Of a DNA stretch of 64,000 nucleotides, positions 43,137-50,291 are shown piece after piece. The stretch is from Acidobacteriota bacterium (GTDB lineage Bacteria > Acidobacteriota > Terriglobia > Bryobacterales > UBA6623), in assembly GCA_016125275.1 (NCBI GenBank), contig WGMB01000003.1, positions 62,001-126,000 on the forward strand, given 5' to 3'. How positions within the stretch are numbered: position 1 is the stretch's first letter; the number at the start of each line of letters is the position of its first letter. The translations under genes were made by a program, and so were the position numbers. Under the pieces are notes generated by a model. It was not told the origin of the DNA and made no database searches. It saw only the letters and a list, made by a program, of their open reading frames with translations.

Positions 43137-43652
43137 ATGAGAATGACCCGCAGAGGGGTCCTGGCCGGCCTCGGGGCTCTGGGCGCAATACCAAGCGCCC
43201 AAGCCGCTATAGCGGTCGGAGACAAGGCCCCGGATTTCGAATTGGCCGGAACCAACGGCAAAATGGAGAAACTTTCCGCCTACCGCGGTAAGAAGAACGT
43301 GGTAACGGCGTTCTACCCGAAGGCGTTCACCGGCGGCTGAACGCGCGAAATGACTGCGTACCAGTCTGGTATCGCAAAGTTCGCCGACGCAGATACGGTC
43401 ATCTTCGGCATCAGCACCGACGACCTGGACACCCAAAAGAAGTTCGCCGAATCCCTCAACCTCGAGTTCACTCTCCTCTCGGATGCGGAAGGAAAGGCGG
43501 CTCGGGCCTTCCAAGTGCTGAACGAGAAGAACATGGCGAATCGAACCACGTTCGTCATCGACAAGCAGGGGGTCGTGCAGGAGATCATCTCCGGAGGCGA
43601 CGCCATCTCCATCGACGGCGCTGCGGCGGCCTGTAGCCGGCTGCAGCACTGA
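43137..43652 (+). CDS. Tat-exported selenocysteine-containing peroxiredoxin (TGA read as Sec68)
   Basis: 171 residues when the in-frame TGA at 43338-43340 is read as selenocysteine. N-terminus [22 protein letters not shown] is a Tat signal. The fold then runs unbroken through the [77 protein letters not shown] and [15 protein letters not shown]. The TGA sits exactly at the peroxidatic Cys of the PxxxTxxC motif of BCP/PrxQ-type peroxiredoxins. A SECIS-like hairpin follows. The only Cys is near the end (AAACSRLQH) and may be resolving. It should reduce peroxides outside the cytoplasm. Sel genes are not in the window. Start chosen by AGAGGAG. Confidence 0.9.
43355..43376 (+). promoter_or_regulatory. 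Bacterial SECIS-like hairpin
   Basis: TGCG/CGCA and ACC/GGT arms enclose the loop AGTCT, with unpaired U residues beside the stem. The loop starts 22 nt after the UGA and contains G-U, resembling the AGGUCU loop and bulged U of the E. coli fdhF SECIS. This would direct SelB to recode the UGA at 43338. Confidence 0.6.
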
Positions 43653-43658
43653 CCCGGC

Positions 43659-43683
43659 GGGGCCGCCAGCCCAAGGCGGCCCC
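43659..43683. terminator. Hairpin between convergent peroxiredoxin and LamG genes
   Basis: Nine-bp perfect stem GGGGCCGCC / GGCGGCCCC with a 7-nt loop, directly after the peroxiredoxin stop and touching the stop of the convergent gene. No U-tract, so it is a weak or factor-dependent terminator. Confidence 0.45.
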
Positions 43684-44471
43684 TACTTCCGCCGCAACGT
43701 GGTCAGCGCAGCCGGCTCTGTCGCCAGCGTCCGGATCTCGGCCGGCGACAGCGGCCGGCGGAAGACGGCCAGCTCATCGAGCAGGCCGATGTAGTTCACC
43801 GCCAGATAAATTCCGGTGCGGGCCGCGTCCCACTCCATCGCGATTTCGCGACCCTCGATCGCGCCCTGCTCGCGCCCATCGATGTAGAGCGTCGCGCGGG
43901 CGCTGGCGAGGCCGGAGTCGAAGTCGCTCCAGCAGAAGGCCAAGTGATGCCAGTCGGTCTCGCGGAAGCCCACGGCTTCGACGATGACAAGCGGCGCGTC
44001 CGGGTCCGTTTCGGCATAGCTCGCCCTGCCGCCTTTTGACGGAAACGCACCCAAACGCAGATCGCGGGGCGAAGAATCTGGAAAATCGATCCACAACCCG
44101 CCGTTGTTGGCGCCTCTCTGCGTGATCTGGATGGGGTCGCAGAACGGCGTGCGGAGCATCGAATCCGGATTCGTTCTCATCCAGAACGAGACCGCCCCGC
44201 CCCAGCCGCCCTCGCGATAGGGCAGATTGCCGGCGGCCGGGTAGAAGATGCGCCCGAAATTGGGGAGCACAGCCGTGGCCTCGAGCGCACCCCCGCTGAC
44301 TCCGGCCCCTTCGGCCACGCGGTAGACCGCCGGGTCGAAGCCGTCCACGAAGCGAAATGCCTCGGGAGCGTCTAAAGCTCCGCTGCGCGTGCGCAGGTGG
44401 GGCGAACTTAAGGCATGGTCAGCCTCGAGCGATTCGTCGAAGGATGCGTAGAGCGTGACGGCGTCGAGCAT
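43683..44471 (-). CDS. LamG/concanavalin-like protein without signal peptide
   Basis: 262 residues, jelly-roll LamG pattern: VTLYASFDESLEADHA at the start, GGAVSFWMRTNPDS, DWHHLAFCWSDF, ATLYIDGREQGAIEG and the closing NYIGLLDELAVFRRPLSPAEI. The last motif parallels that of the lipoprotein at 29916-30797, so the two are paralogues. Here no signal peptide or lipobox is present; either it is cytoplasmic or the true start is missed. ATG 44471 has no clear Shine-Dalgarno. No enzymatic domain is attached. Confidence 0.78.
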   Translation of the reverse strand: MLDAVTLYASFDESLEADHALSSPHLRTRSGALDAPEAFRFVDGFDPAVYRVAEGAGVSGGALEATAVLPNFGRIFYPAAGNLPYREGGWGGAVSFWMRTNPDSMLRTPFCDPIQITQRGANNGGLWIDFPDSSPRDLRLGAFPSKGGRASYAETDPDAPLVIVEAVGFRETDWHHLAFCWSDFDSGLASARATLYIDGREQGAIEGREIAMEWDAARTGIYLAVNYIGLLDELAVFRRPLSPAEIRTLATEPAALTTLRRK

Positions 44472-44691
44472 GGCGGCGGAATCGGCGTTTCGGCGGCCTG
44501 ACGGCGCCGGGGGAATCCGTGGGCAGGATAGCAGCCCACCATTCCAGAGCGCCTCTACGCCCTTCGTCGTACCGCAATAGTCTTACAACGGACATGGTCG
44601 ATCTTGACAATATTCAGAGAAACACCTTAGATGGGAACAGGGTCTCTCTCGAAAGGGCCCGCTTCTTTTCCTTCTCATATCGGAAGTACCA

Positions 44692-45336
44692 ATGTTGCGA
44701 AATCCATACGTTCGACTGCTGGCGGCCCTGGGGCTGCTGGCCGCCGGCGTCATGCTGGCCAGCGGGCCGGCGGACGCTGCTCCCTTCCTGTTCTGCAAAG
44801 ACGGCCCGGGCATCGACCTCGTCAACGTCGGCTGCATCTCGGGTACGGCCGACGGGTATCCGAACGGCGGAGACGGGATCTACACCAACGCGGGCGGCGG
44901 CGACTTCCAGTCCGCCGTCGAGGCGGCGATCCTCGGGGCGACCGGGGTGAGCGTCAATCTCGTCGCCCTCGGCAAGACCTCCGGCGACGCGCTGACCGGT
45001 TTCTCGTTCACGCCGGACTCGGGAACGCTGACCACGTCCCAGTCAGGAACCTGGACCCAGCTCTCCGGCGCCAACTCCGTGCAGTACATCACCATCAAGG
45101 CCGCCAACTCGTTCGCGCTCTATCAGTTCTCGCCGAGCGTGGGGACAGGCGCCTACACCACCGTCGGCATCCTCAACACCGGCGGACAGCAGCCGACGGT
45201 CAGTCACATTTCCTTCTGGGGCGCCCCTGGCGGAAACCCCACCGACCCGAGCGCCGTGCCGGAGCCTTCCTCGCTTCTGCTGCTGGGTTCGGGCACTCTG
45301 GGATGGCTTTGGTTGCGCCGTCGCCGTTCTGCCTAG
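44692..45336 (+). CDS. PEP-CTERM sorting-domain protein
   Basis: 214 residues. Signal peptide (VRLLAALGLLAAGVMLASGPADA), a Gly/Ser/Thr-rich, Lys-poor mature part and a C-terminal PEP-CTERM tripartite tail: VPEPSSLLLLGSG motif, hydrophobic helix, RRRRSA. The exosortase should cut at the tail and release or anchor the protein on the outside, typically linked to exopolysaccharide. GGAAG lies just upstream of the ATG. A TTGACA with a 17-bp spacer to TTAGAT at ~44.6 kb may be its promoter. No exosortase gene is in the window. Confidence 0.9.
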   Translation: MLRNPYVRLLAALGLLAAGVMLASGPADAAPFLFCKDGPGIDLVNVGCISGTADGYPNGGDGIYTNAGGGDFQSAVEAAILGATGVSVNLVALGKTSGDALTGFSFTPDSGTLTTSQSGTWTQLSGANSVQYITIKAANSFALYQFSPSVGTGAYTTVGILNTGGQQPTVSHISFWGAPGGNPTDPSAVPEPSSLLLLGSGTLGWLWLRRRRSA

Positions 45337-45366
45337 GCCGGTATCGCGAATCGATACACGCCGTGG

Positions 45367-45372
45367 TACACT
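45367..45372 (+). promoter_or_regulatory. Predicted -10 box, leaderless
   Basis: TACACT ends 7 nt before the ATG at 45380, no Shine-Dalgarno. Confidence 0.45.
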
Positions 45373-45379
45373 CCGCGGC

Positions 45380-46579
45380 ATGCAGACGTCTCGACGCCGT
45401 GTACTCCAGGGAGGCTGGCTGGCCTCCCTGGCCAGTTTCTTGCCGGGTTGCGCCGCCGCCCCCTCGAAAAAGCCGACCGTCTACGAGCGGCTGGGCTTGC
45501 GTCCGGTCGTGAACTTTCGCGGGACGATGACCACGCTGGGAGCGTCCAAGCAGTGGCAGGAGTGCTTCGAGGCGCAGGCCGAGGCAGCCAGCGAGTTCAT
45601 CGTGCTGGAGGAGCTGCAAGAGGCCATCGGCGAGCGGTTGGCGAAGCTCTGTGGAACCGAGTACGCGATGGTCTCCACAGGCACCGCCGGCGCCATCGCG
45701 ATCGGCACCTACGCCTGCGTCGCCGGGGACGACCCCAAGAACATCCGCCAGTTGCCGAACCTGGAAGGCATGAAGGATGAGGTGATCATCCAGAAGGTCC
45801 ACCGCATCTCCTACGATCATGCCGTGCGCGGCGCCGGCGTGAAGATCGTAGAAGTAGAGACGGCCGACGAGATGCGTGCCGCCATCAACCCGAAGACGGC
45901 GATGATCTACTGCCTGCCGGGCAACAACGACGACAACGAGTGGGGCGACTGGATCCAACTGCCGGAGATGGTCGCCATCGCCAAGCCCGCCGGCGTGCCG
46001 ATTCTGGCCGACTGCGCCAACTGCCTGCCGCCCTGGGGCAACATCCCGAAGATCGCCGCGACCGGCATCGACTTACTGGCGCTTTCGGGCGGCAAACACA
46101 TGCGGGGACCGCAGTCTGCGGGCATCCTGGCCGGCGACAAGGAGCTCATCCGCAAGGCCGGGCTCAATTCCAGTCCGCACTCGGACTCCCAAGGCCGCCC
46201 CATGAAGGTAGGCCGCGAAGAGATGGTCGCCCTTTGGACGGCCTGCGAGAAGTACGCCGCACTCGACTTTGAGGCGATCGACCGCGAGAATTCGCGCCAA
46301 GCAGACTACCTGATCGAGAACTTGGGCAAGATTCCGGGTCTGCGCGCCGAGAAGCTGCAGTCGGAGCGCATTCGCAAGATGCACCGCCTGGGCGTCTCCT
46401 GGGACGAGGAGAAGATTGGCAAGACCAAGCAGCAGGTCGAGCAGGAGCTGATGGAAGGGGAGCCGCGAATCGCGGTGGCCGGCGGCTACGGACACCACTT
46501 GGTGTTCTGCTGCTTCATGAACGAATCAGGCGAGGAGCAGATCGTCGTCGACCGCATGAAGCAGATCTTCAAGGCCTGA
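45380..46579 (+). CDS. Tat/lipoprotein-exported PLP enzyme of the SelA-like fold
   Basis: 399 residues. The N-terminus SRRRVLQGGWLASLASFLPGCAAAP combines a twin-Arg motif with a lipobox (LPGC). The rest is a PLP-dependent aminotransferase-fold protein of the SelA/DgaE type: VVNFRGTMTTLGAS, YAMVSTGTAGAIAIGTYA, PILADCANCLPPWGNIP and the PLP Lys K239 in LALSGGKHMRGPQSAGIL. Relatives include L-seryl-tRNA(Sec) selenium transferase and glucosaminate-6-phosphate ammonia lyase. Export makes true SelA function very unlikely, as its tRNA substrate is cytoplasmic. It lies 1.7 kb from the selenoprotein gene, probably by chance. Confidence 0.83.
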   Translation: MQTSRRRVLQGGWLASLASFLPGCAAAPSKKPTVYERLGLRPVVNFRGTMTTLGASKQWQECFEAQAEAASEFIVLEELQEAIGERLAKLCGTEYAMVSTGTAGAIAIGTYACVAGDDPKNIRQLPNLEGMKDEVIIQKVHRISYDHAVRGAGVKIVEVETADEMRAAINPKTAMIYCLPGNNDDNEWGDWIQLPEMVAIAKPAGVPILADCANCLPPWGNIPKIAATGIDLLALSGGKHMRGPQSAGILAGDKELIRKAGLNSSPHSDSQGRPMKVGREEMVALWTACEKYAALDFEAIDRENSRQADYLIENLGKIPGLRAEKLQSERIRKMHRLGVSWDEEKIGKTKQQVEQELMEGEPRIAVAGGYGHHLVFCCFMNESGEEQIVVDRMKQIFKA

Positions 46580-46628
46580 CGCGGCGAGGCTCTCGGGACC
46601 GCCTGCTATCATCAACATCGAGCGCTCG

Positions 46629-47603
46629 ATGTCGGACCGGATTCTCTCTGTGGTGATCCCCGTGCACAACGAGGAGAGCCACCTGCTGCCTCTCTATGAC
46701 CGGCTCACGTCGGTTTTGGAGGCTACGGGGGACGTCTACGAGATCGTCTTCATCGACGACTGCTCCACCGATTCGAGCCGCGAGTTGCTGGCGCATCTGG
46801 TCGAGCACGATAACCGGCTGCGCGCCGTCCTGCTGAGGCGGAACTTCGGCCAAACGGCGGCCCTGGCGGCCGGTTTCGAGCTCGCCGATGGCGACGTGAT
46901 CATCGCCATGGACGGCGACTTGCAGCACGCCCCCGAAGACATCCCGGCGCTGCTGGCGAAGATCGACGAAGGGTACGATGTCGCCAGCGGCTGGCGCCAT
47001 GAACGTATCGACAACTGGCTGACCCGGCGCCTGCCGTCGCGCATCGCCAACTGGCTGATGGCGAAGGCTTCCGGCATCGAGCTGCACGATTTCGGTACGA
47101 CCTTCAAGGCCTACAACGCGGACGTGTTGAAGTCCGTGCGGCTGTACGGCGAGCTGCATCGGTTCATTCCGGTGCTGGCCAGCATCGAGGGCGCGCGGAT
47201 CGCCGAGGTCCCCATCCAGAACCTGCCTCGACGGGACGGGCGCTCACACTATGGGCTGAGCCGCACGTTCCGGGTGCTGTTCGACCTGATCACGCTGCGA
47301 TTCCTGCTCAAGTACCTGACCCGGCCGATGCACTTTTTCGGCTCGATCGGACTGGCGCTGGGCGGCGCGGGCGGCGTCGGCCTGGCTTTCCTAGCCATTC
47401 AGAAGCTGCGCGGCGTGCACATCATGGTCGAGCACGGACCGCTGCTGATCGCCACAGCGATCCTGGTGCTCGGCGGCATCCAGATGGTCTGCACCGGGCT
47501 GATCGGCGAGGTCCTGATGCGGACGTACTTCGAGAGCCAGGGCCGCACGATCTATTCCGTGCGGGAGATCCTGAGCTCCAAGGACCGCGAAGCGGCGGTC
47601 TGA
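46629..47603 (+). CDS. GtrB/DPM1-like glycosyltransferase family 2
   Basis: 324 residues. GT2 signature LSVVIPVHNEESHLLPL, EIVFIDDCSTDSSREL, the DxD-type AMDGDLQHAPEDIP and DFGTTFKAYN. Two C-terminal helices (FGSIGLALGGAGGVGLAFLAI and ATAILVLGGIQMVCTGLIGEV) anchor it in the inner membrane, as in GtrB and dolichol-phosphate-mannose synthases. It should make a polyprenyl-phosphate sugar for glycan assembly outside the membrane, possibly feeding the GT-C enzyme at 3.3-5.1 kb. The start ATG 46629 has TATCAT 16 nt upstream. Confidence 0.9.
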   Translation: MSDRILSVVIPVHNEESHLLPLYDRLTSVLEATGDVYEIVFIDDCSTDSSRELLAHLVEHDNRLRAVLLRRNFGQTAALAAGFELADGDVIIAMDGDLQHAPEDIPALLAKIDEGYDVASGWRHERIDNWLTRRLPSRIANWLMAKASGIELHDFGTTFKAYNADVLKSVRLYGELHRFIPVLASIEGARIAEVPIQNLPRRDGRSHYGLSRTFRVLFDLITLRFLLKYLTRPMHFFGSIGLALGGAGGVGLAFLAIQKLRGVHIMVEHGPLLIATAILVLGGIQMVCTGLIGEVLMRTYFESQGRTIYSVREILSSKDREAAV

Positions 47604-47629
47604 GTCGATCACTCTTTCCCGTCAATCCG

Positions 47630-48094
47630 TCAGATCCCGAGCATCCGGCGCAGGGTCATCAACTCGCCCAGGTGGTAGGCGTTGTGATCGGCGGCGACCA
47701 TCGCCTCTCGGGCCAGATCCTGGCCGTCTCCCCACGGAAATGGGGCGAATAGATCCATCTCCGGCGATTCGACCAGAGCCTTCAAGGCGTCCAGGTCCAA
47801 CTTGAACTGCGCGACCGAGCGTCCCCAGGAGTCCGGCAGAGGAGGCTCGCTGGTTTCGGGCCAATAGCCTTCCGGGAAGGCCGGCGACTTGTGGTGAGGG
47901 TCGCGGCTGAACTCCAAAATGTCCCATTGGGCCAGTCGCAGGTGCTCCAGGACTTCCCAAGGCGTGTGGCTGGCGCCCTTTGGCTTGCGACCCTGGAGCT
48001 CTTGGGGCCAGTCGGCGACCGCGGCGTCGAACGTCACGTGCGCCCAGCCGCCGTCGAGCAGTTCTACCAGCCTCTTACGCAGCGCTTCCATCAT
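47630..48094 (-). CDS. DinB-family metal-binding protein
   Basis: 154 residues. DinB four-helix bundle with its metal His residues: LEHLRLAQWDILEF, and DHNAYHLGELMTLRRMLG near the end. The ATG at 48094 overlaps the stop of the quinone reductase gene by 4 bp (ATGA), so both are in one operon. DinB-like proteins are often thiol-dependent S-transferases or damage-induced proteins; the substrate is unknown. Confidence 0.88.
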   Translation of the reverse strand: MMEALRKRLVELLDGGWAHVTFDAAVADWPQELQGRKPKGASHTPWEVLEHLRLAQWDILEFSRDPHHKSPAFPEGYWPETSEPPLPDSWGRSVAQFKLDLDALKALVESPEMDLFAPFPWGDGQDLAREAMVAADHNAYHLGELMTLRRMLGI

Positions 48095-49119
48095 GGAACC
48101 ATCACCACCTTGCCGAACTGCTTTTTGTCCGCCAGATAGGCGTGCGCCGCCGACGCTTCCGCCAGGGGAAACACGCGGTCGACCACGGGCTTCAGCAGCC
48201 CCTTGTCGAAGCAGCGCAACACGTCCCAAAGCTCGCTCATGCGGCCCATGAACGAGCCTTGCAGCGACAACTGCCGAGCAAAGAGATGTCGCAGATCCAG
48301 GCCGACGTCCGAACCGGTCGTGGCGCCGCAAGTCACCAACCGTCCATGGTGGGCCAGTGAAGCCGTCGAGTGGGTCCAAGTGGCCTTGCCGACGTGCTCG
48401 AAGACGACATCGACGCCGCGCTTGCCGGTGATGCGTCGCACCTCGGACTTGATGTCCTGCTCGTAGTGGTCGATGACGTGGTCGGCCCCAAGCGCCTTCG
48501 CCTTGGCGAGCTTTTCGGGGCCGCCGGCGGTGGCGATCACGTTGCAGTGGAAGAGCTTGGCGATCTGGACGGCGGCGATCCCCACGCCCGATGACGCGCC
48601 GAGGATGAGCACGTCTTCGCCGAAACGGATCTTGGCGTTGCCGACCAGCATGTGCCAAGCCGTCTGAAACACCAACGGAACCGAAGCGGCCTCCTCGAAG
48701 GACAGCTCGCCGGGTATCGGCAGCGCGTTGACCTCGGGGATCGCGATCTTTTCAGCGTGAACGCCCGGGTACTGGTAGCCATGCAACCCGAAGTCGCGGC
48801 TGAGGTTGTCGTCGCCGCGAAGGCACTCATAGGTCTGCCAAGAGCTGCGTCCCGGGGCCACCAGCACGCGATCCCCGACCTTCACGCGACTGCACAACTC
48901 GCCCACGCCGATGACGACGCCGGCGGCGTCGCTGCCGAGCGTGTGCGGCATCGTCAGGCTCAATCCCGGCAGGCCGCCGCGCACCCACATGTCCAGGTGG
49001 TTCAGGGCGCAAGCGCGGACCTCGATGAGGACTTCGTTGGCTTTGGGAGCGGGCTCGGGGGCCTGCTCGCAGCGAACCACTTCCGGCCCGCCGTGTTCGT
49101 GGATCCTGACTGCTCGCAT
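48091..49119 (-). CDS. Zinc-type alcohol dehydrogenase/quinone oxidoreductase family protein
   Basis: 342 residues. MDR fold: GroES-like N-terminus (ACALNHLDMWVRGG, HTLGSDAAGVVIGVG), nucleotide site VLILGASSGVGIAAVQIAKL and the closing AHAYLADKKQFGKVVMV. It lacks the structural-zinc Cys cluster of true alcohol dehydrogenases. It should reduce enones or quinones with NADPH. TAGACT lies 8 nt before the ATG. Co-transcribed with dinB. Confidence 0.88.
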   Translation of the reverse strand: MRAVRIHEHGGPEVVRCEQAPEPAPKANEVLIEVRACALNHLDMWVRGGLPGLSLTMPHTLGSDAAGVVIGVGELCSRVKVGDRVLVAPGRSSWQTYECLRGDDNLSRDFGLHGYQYPGVHAEKIAIPEVNALPIPGELSFEEAASVPLVFQTAWHMLVGNAKIRFGEDVLILGASSGVGIAAVQIAKLFHCNVIATAGGPEKLAKAKALGADHVIDHYEQDIKSEVRRITGKRGVDVVFEHVGKATWTHSTASLAHHGRLVTCGATTGSDVGLDLRHLFARQLSLQGSFMGRMSELWDVLRCFDKGLLKPVVDRVFPLAEASAAHAYLADKKQFGKVVMVP

Positions 49120-49127
49120 GAGGCCCC

Positions 49128-49133
49128 AGTCTA
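49128..49133 (-). promoter_or_regulatory. Predicted -10 box of the quinone reductase-dinB operon (leaderless)
   Basis: TAGACT on the minus strand ends 8 nt before the ATG at 49119, with no Shine-Dalgarno. Confidence 0.45.
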
Positions 49134-49339
49134 TCGCAGCCGCGTTGCGACGCTCTCGATTGGATCAAGACGGACGAGACAACGAGCGGCCAAAGAACCT
49201 GCAGCACTTCGGGCAAGTAGAACCCAACCCGGCCGATCGCGCGGGAGGATGCCGCACTTGGCGCAAGCCCTGGGTGGGTCTACTCTTTGGTAGGATTCCC
49301 CACGGCTCCTTTTCGTTGATCGCGCCCGAGAGCCCAGCA

Positions 49340-49783
49340 ATGCCCGAACTCCCCTCAGACGACCCGGCCCGCCGCCAACGCCTAGTCTTTGTGAGCCACA
49401 GTTCCCGGGACACGTGGGTCGCCAAGCAGATAGCCTTCGGCATCCGGAACGCCGGGGCCGAACCGTTTCTGGATGAGGCCGAGATTGAGGTTGGCGGGGA
49501 CTTCGAGGAAGACATTCTCGCATTCCTCGAGAAGGCGCACGAACTCGTAGTCCTGCTGACCCCGTGGGCGCTTGAGCGGCCCTATGTCTGGGCCGAAATC
49601 GGCGCCGCATGGGGAAGACGCATCCCGATCGTGGCGCTCTTGCATGGAATTGGAGCAAGCGAGCTCCAATCGCGCCCGGGAGTCCCTCTCCTGCTCAAGC
49701 GCCGCAACATGATTGATCTCAACGATGTCGATCAATACTTCGAGGAGCTTCGTCACCGAACCGACAGAGGCGCTAGCATCTAA
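49340..49783 (+). CDS. TIR-domain protein, single domain
   Basis: 147 residues, a lone TIR domain: RLVFVSHSSRDTWVAKQIAFGI at the start, ILAFLEKAHELVVLLTPWALERPYVW and candidate catalytic Glu E86 in VWAEIGAAWGRR. The length leaves no room for a sensor domain. The ATG 49340 has no Shine-Dalgarno; TACTCT lies ~55 nt upstream. 20 bp upstream of a second TIR gene, so the pair is an operon. TIR2 of the 21.4-kb protein shares the ELGAAWGRR element. A role in NAD+ cleavage or signalling is inferred. Confidence 0.82.
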   Translation: MPELPSDDPARRQRLVFVSHSSRDTWVAKQIAFGIRNAGAEPFLDEAEIEVGGDFEEDILAFLEKAHELVVLLTPWALERPYVWAEIGAAWGRRIPIVALLHGIGASELQSRPGVPLLLKRRNMIDLNDVDQYFEELRHRTDRGASI

Positions 49784-49803
49784 AGGGAAGCGTCAACTCG
49801 ACC

Positions 49804-50196
49804 ATGAACAAGCCCTCCGTCTTCATCTCTTATGAGCACTCCGACGAGGAACGCGATTGGGTTCGCCGCTTCGCGAAGTCGTTGGATGCGCAGGGCGTAG
49901 CAACGTGGCTCGACATAGCCGAGTTGCGTCCCGGCGATGACCTCCGACCGGCCATGGAGAAAGCTCTTCGTACGAGCGACGCGATCGTATTGGTCCTCCG
50001 GCGCGACGCAGTAGGGAGTCCTGCGGTGCTGTTTGAGCTGGGTGCGGCGTTAGGCATGGGCAAGCGATTGATCCCGATCATCCCAAGGGACCTCGATCCC
50101 TCCGTTCTGCCACAGCCCTTGCGAAGCCGGCAGTACCTGCTCAAGGACTCGCCCGAAGAGACGGCTGCGACACTAGCTTCCGGCTTGGCAGCCTAA
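49804..50196 (+). CDS. TIR-domain protein, second of the pair
   Basis: 130 residues. KPSVFISYEHSDEERDWVRRFAKSL opens the TIR fold, then WLDIAELRPGDDLRPAMEKALRTSD, and candidate Glu E78 in SPAVLFELGAALGMGKRL. AGGGAAG lies ~17 nt upstream. Follows the first TIR gene by 20 bp. The two are only partly similar, so they are not a recent duplication. No effector other than TIR is visible in either. Confidence 0.83.
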   Translation: MNKPSVFISYEHSDEERDWVRRFAKSLDAQGVATWLDIAELRPGDDLRPAMEKALRTSDAIVLVLRRDAVGSPAVLFELGAALGMGKRLIPIIPRDLDPSVLPQPLRSRQYLLKDSPEETAATLASGLAA

Positions 50197-50277
50197 GAGC
50201 GACCTGCGCATCCTTTAGCCCCATCCAGCCGCGTTCCGTATCGCGAAACGCAAGCCCACGCGCCTTTCCGATTGCGC

Positions 50278-50283
50278 TACACT
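50278..50283 (+). promoter_or_regulatory. Predicted -10 box, leaderless
   Basis: TACACT ends 8 nt before the ATG at 50292, no Shine-Dalgarno. Confidence 0.45.
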
Positions 50284-50291
50284 CTCGCACC

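Noticed and set aside
43338-43340. TGA in the peroxiredoxin read as a true stop, making a pseudogene
   Set aside because: Frame and homology continue without any other damage, the TGA is exactly at the catalytic Cys codon, and a SECIS-like hairpin follows. Selenocysteine explains all of this better.
45380-46579. Selenocysteine synthase SelA supporting the nearby selenoprotein
   Set aside because: The Tat signal and lipobox place it outside the cytoplasm, where the Sec tRNA is absent; it is better seen as an exported SelA-fold paralogue.
49340-50196. Complete known antiphage system (Thoeris or similar)
   Set aside because: No SLOG-domain ThsA-like, SIR2 or other known effector gene is adjacent; only TIR genes are visible.
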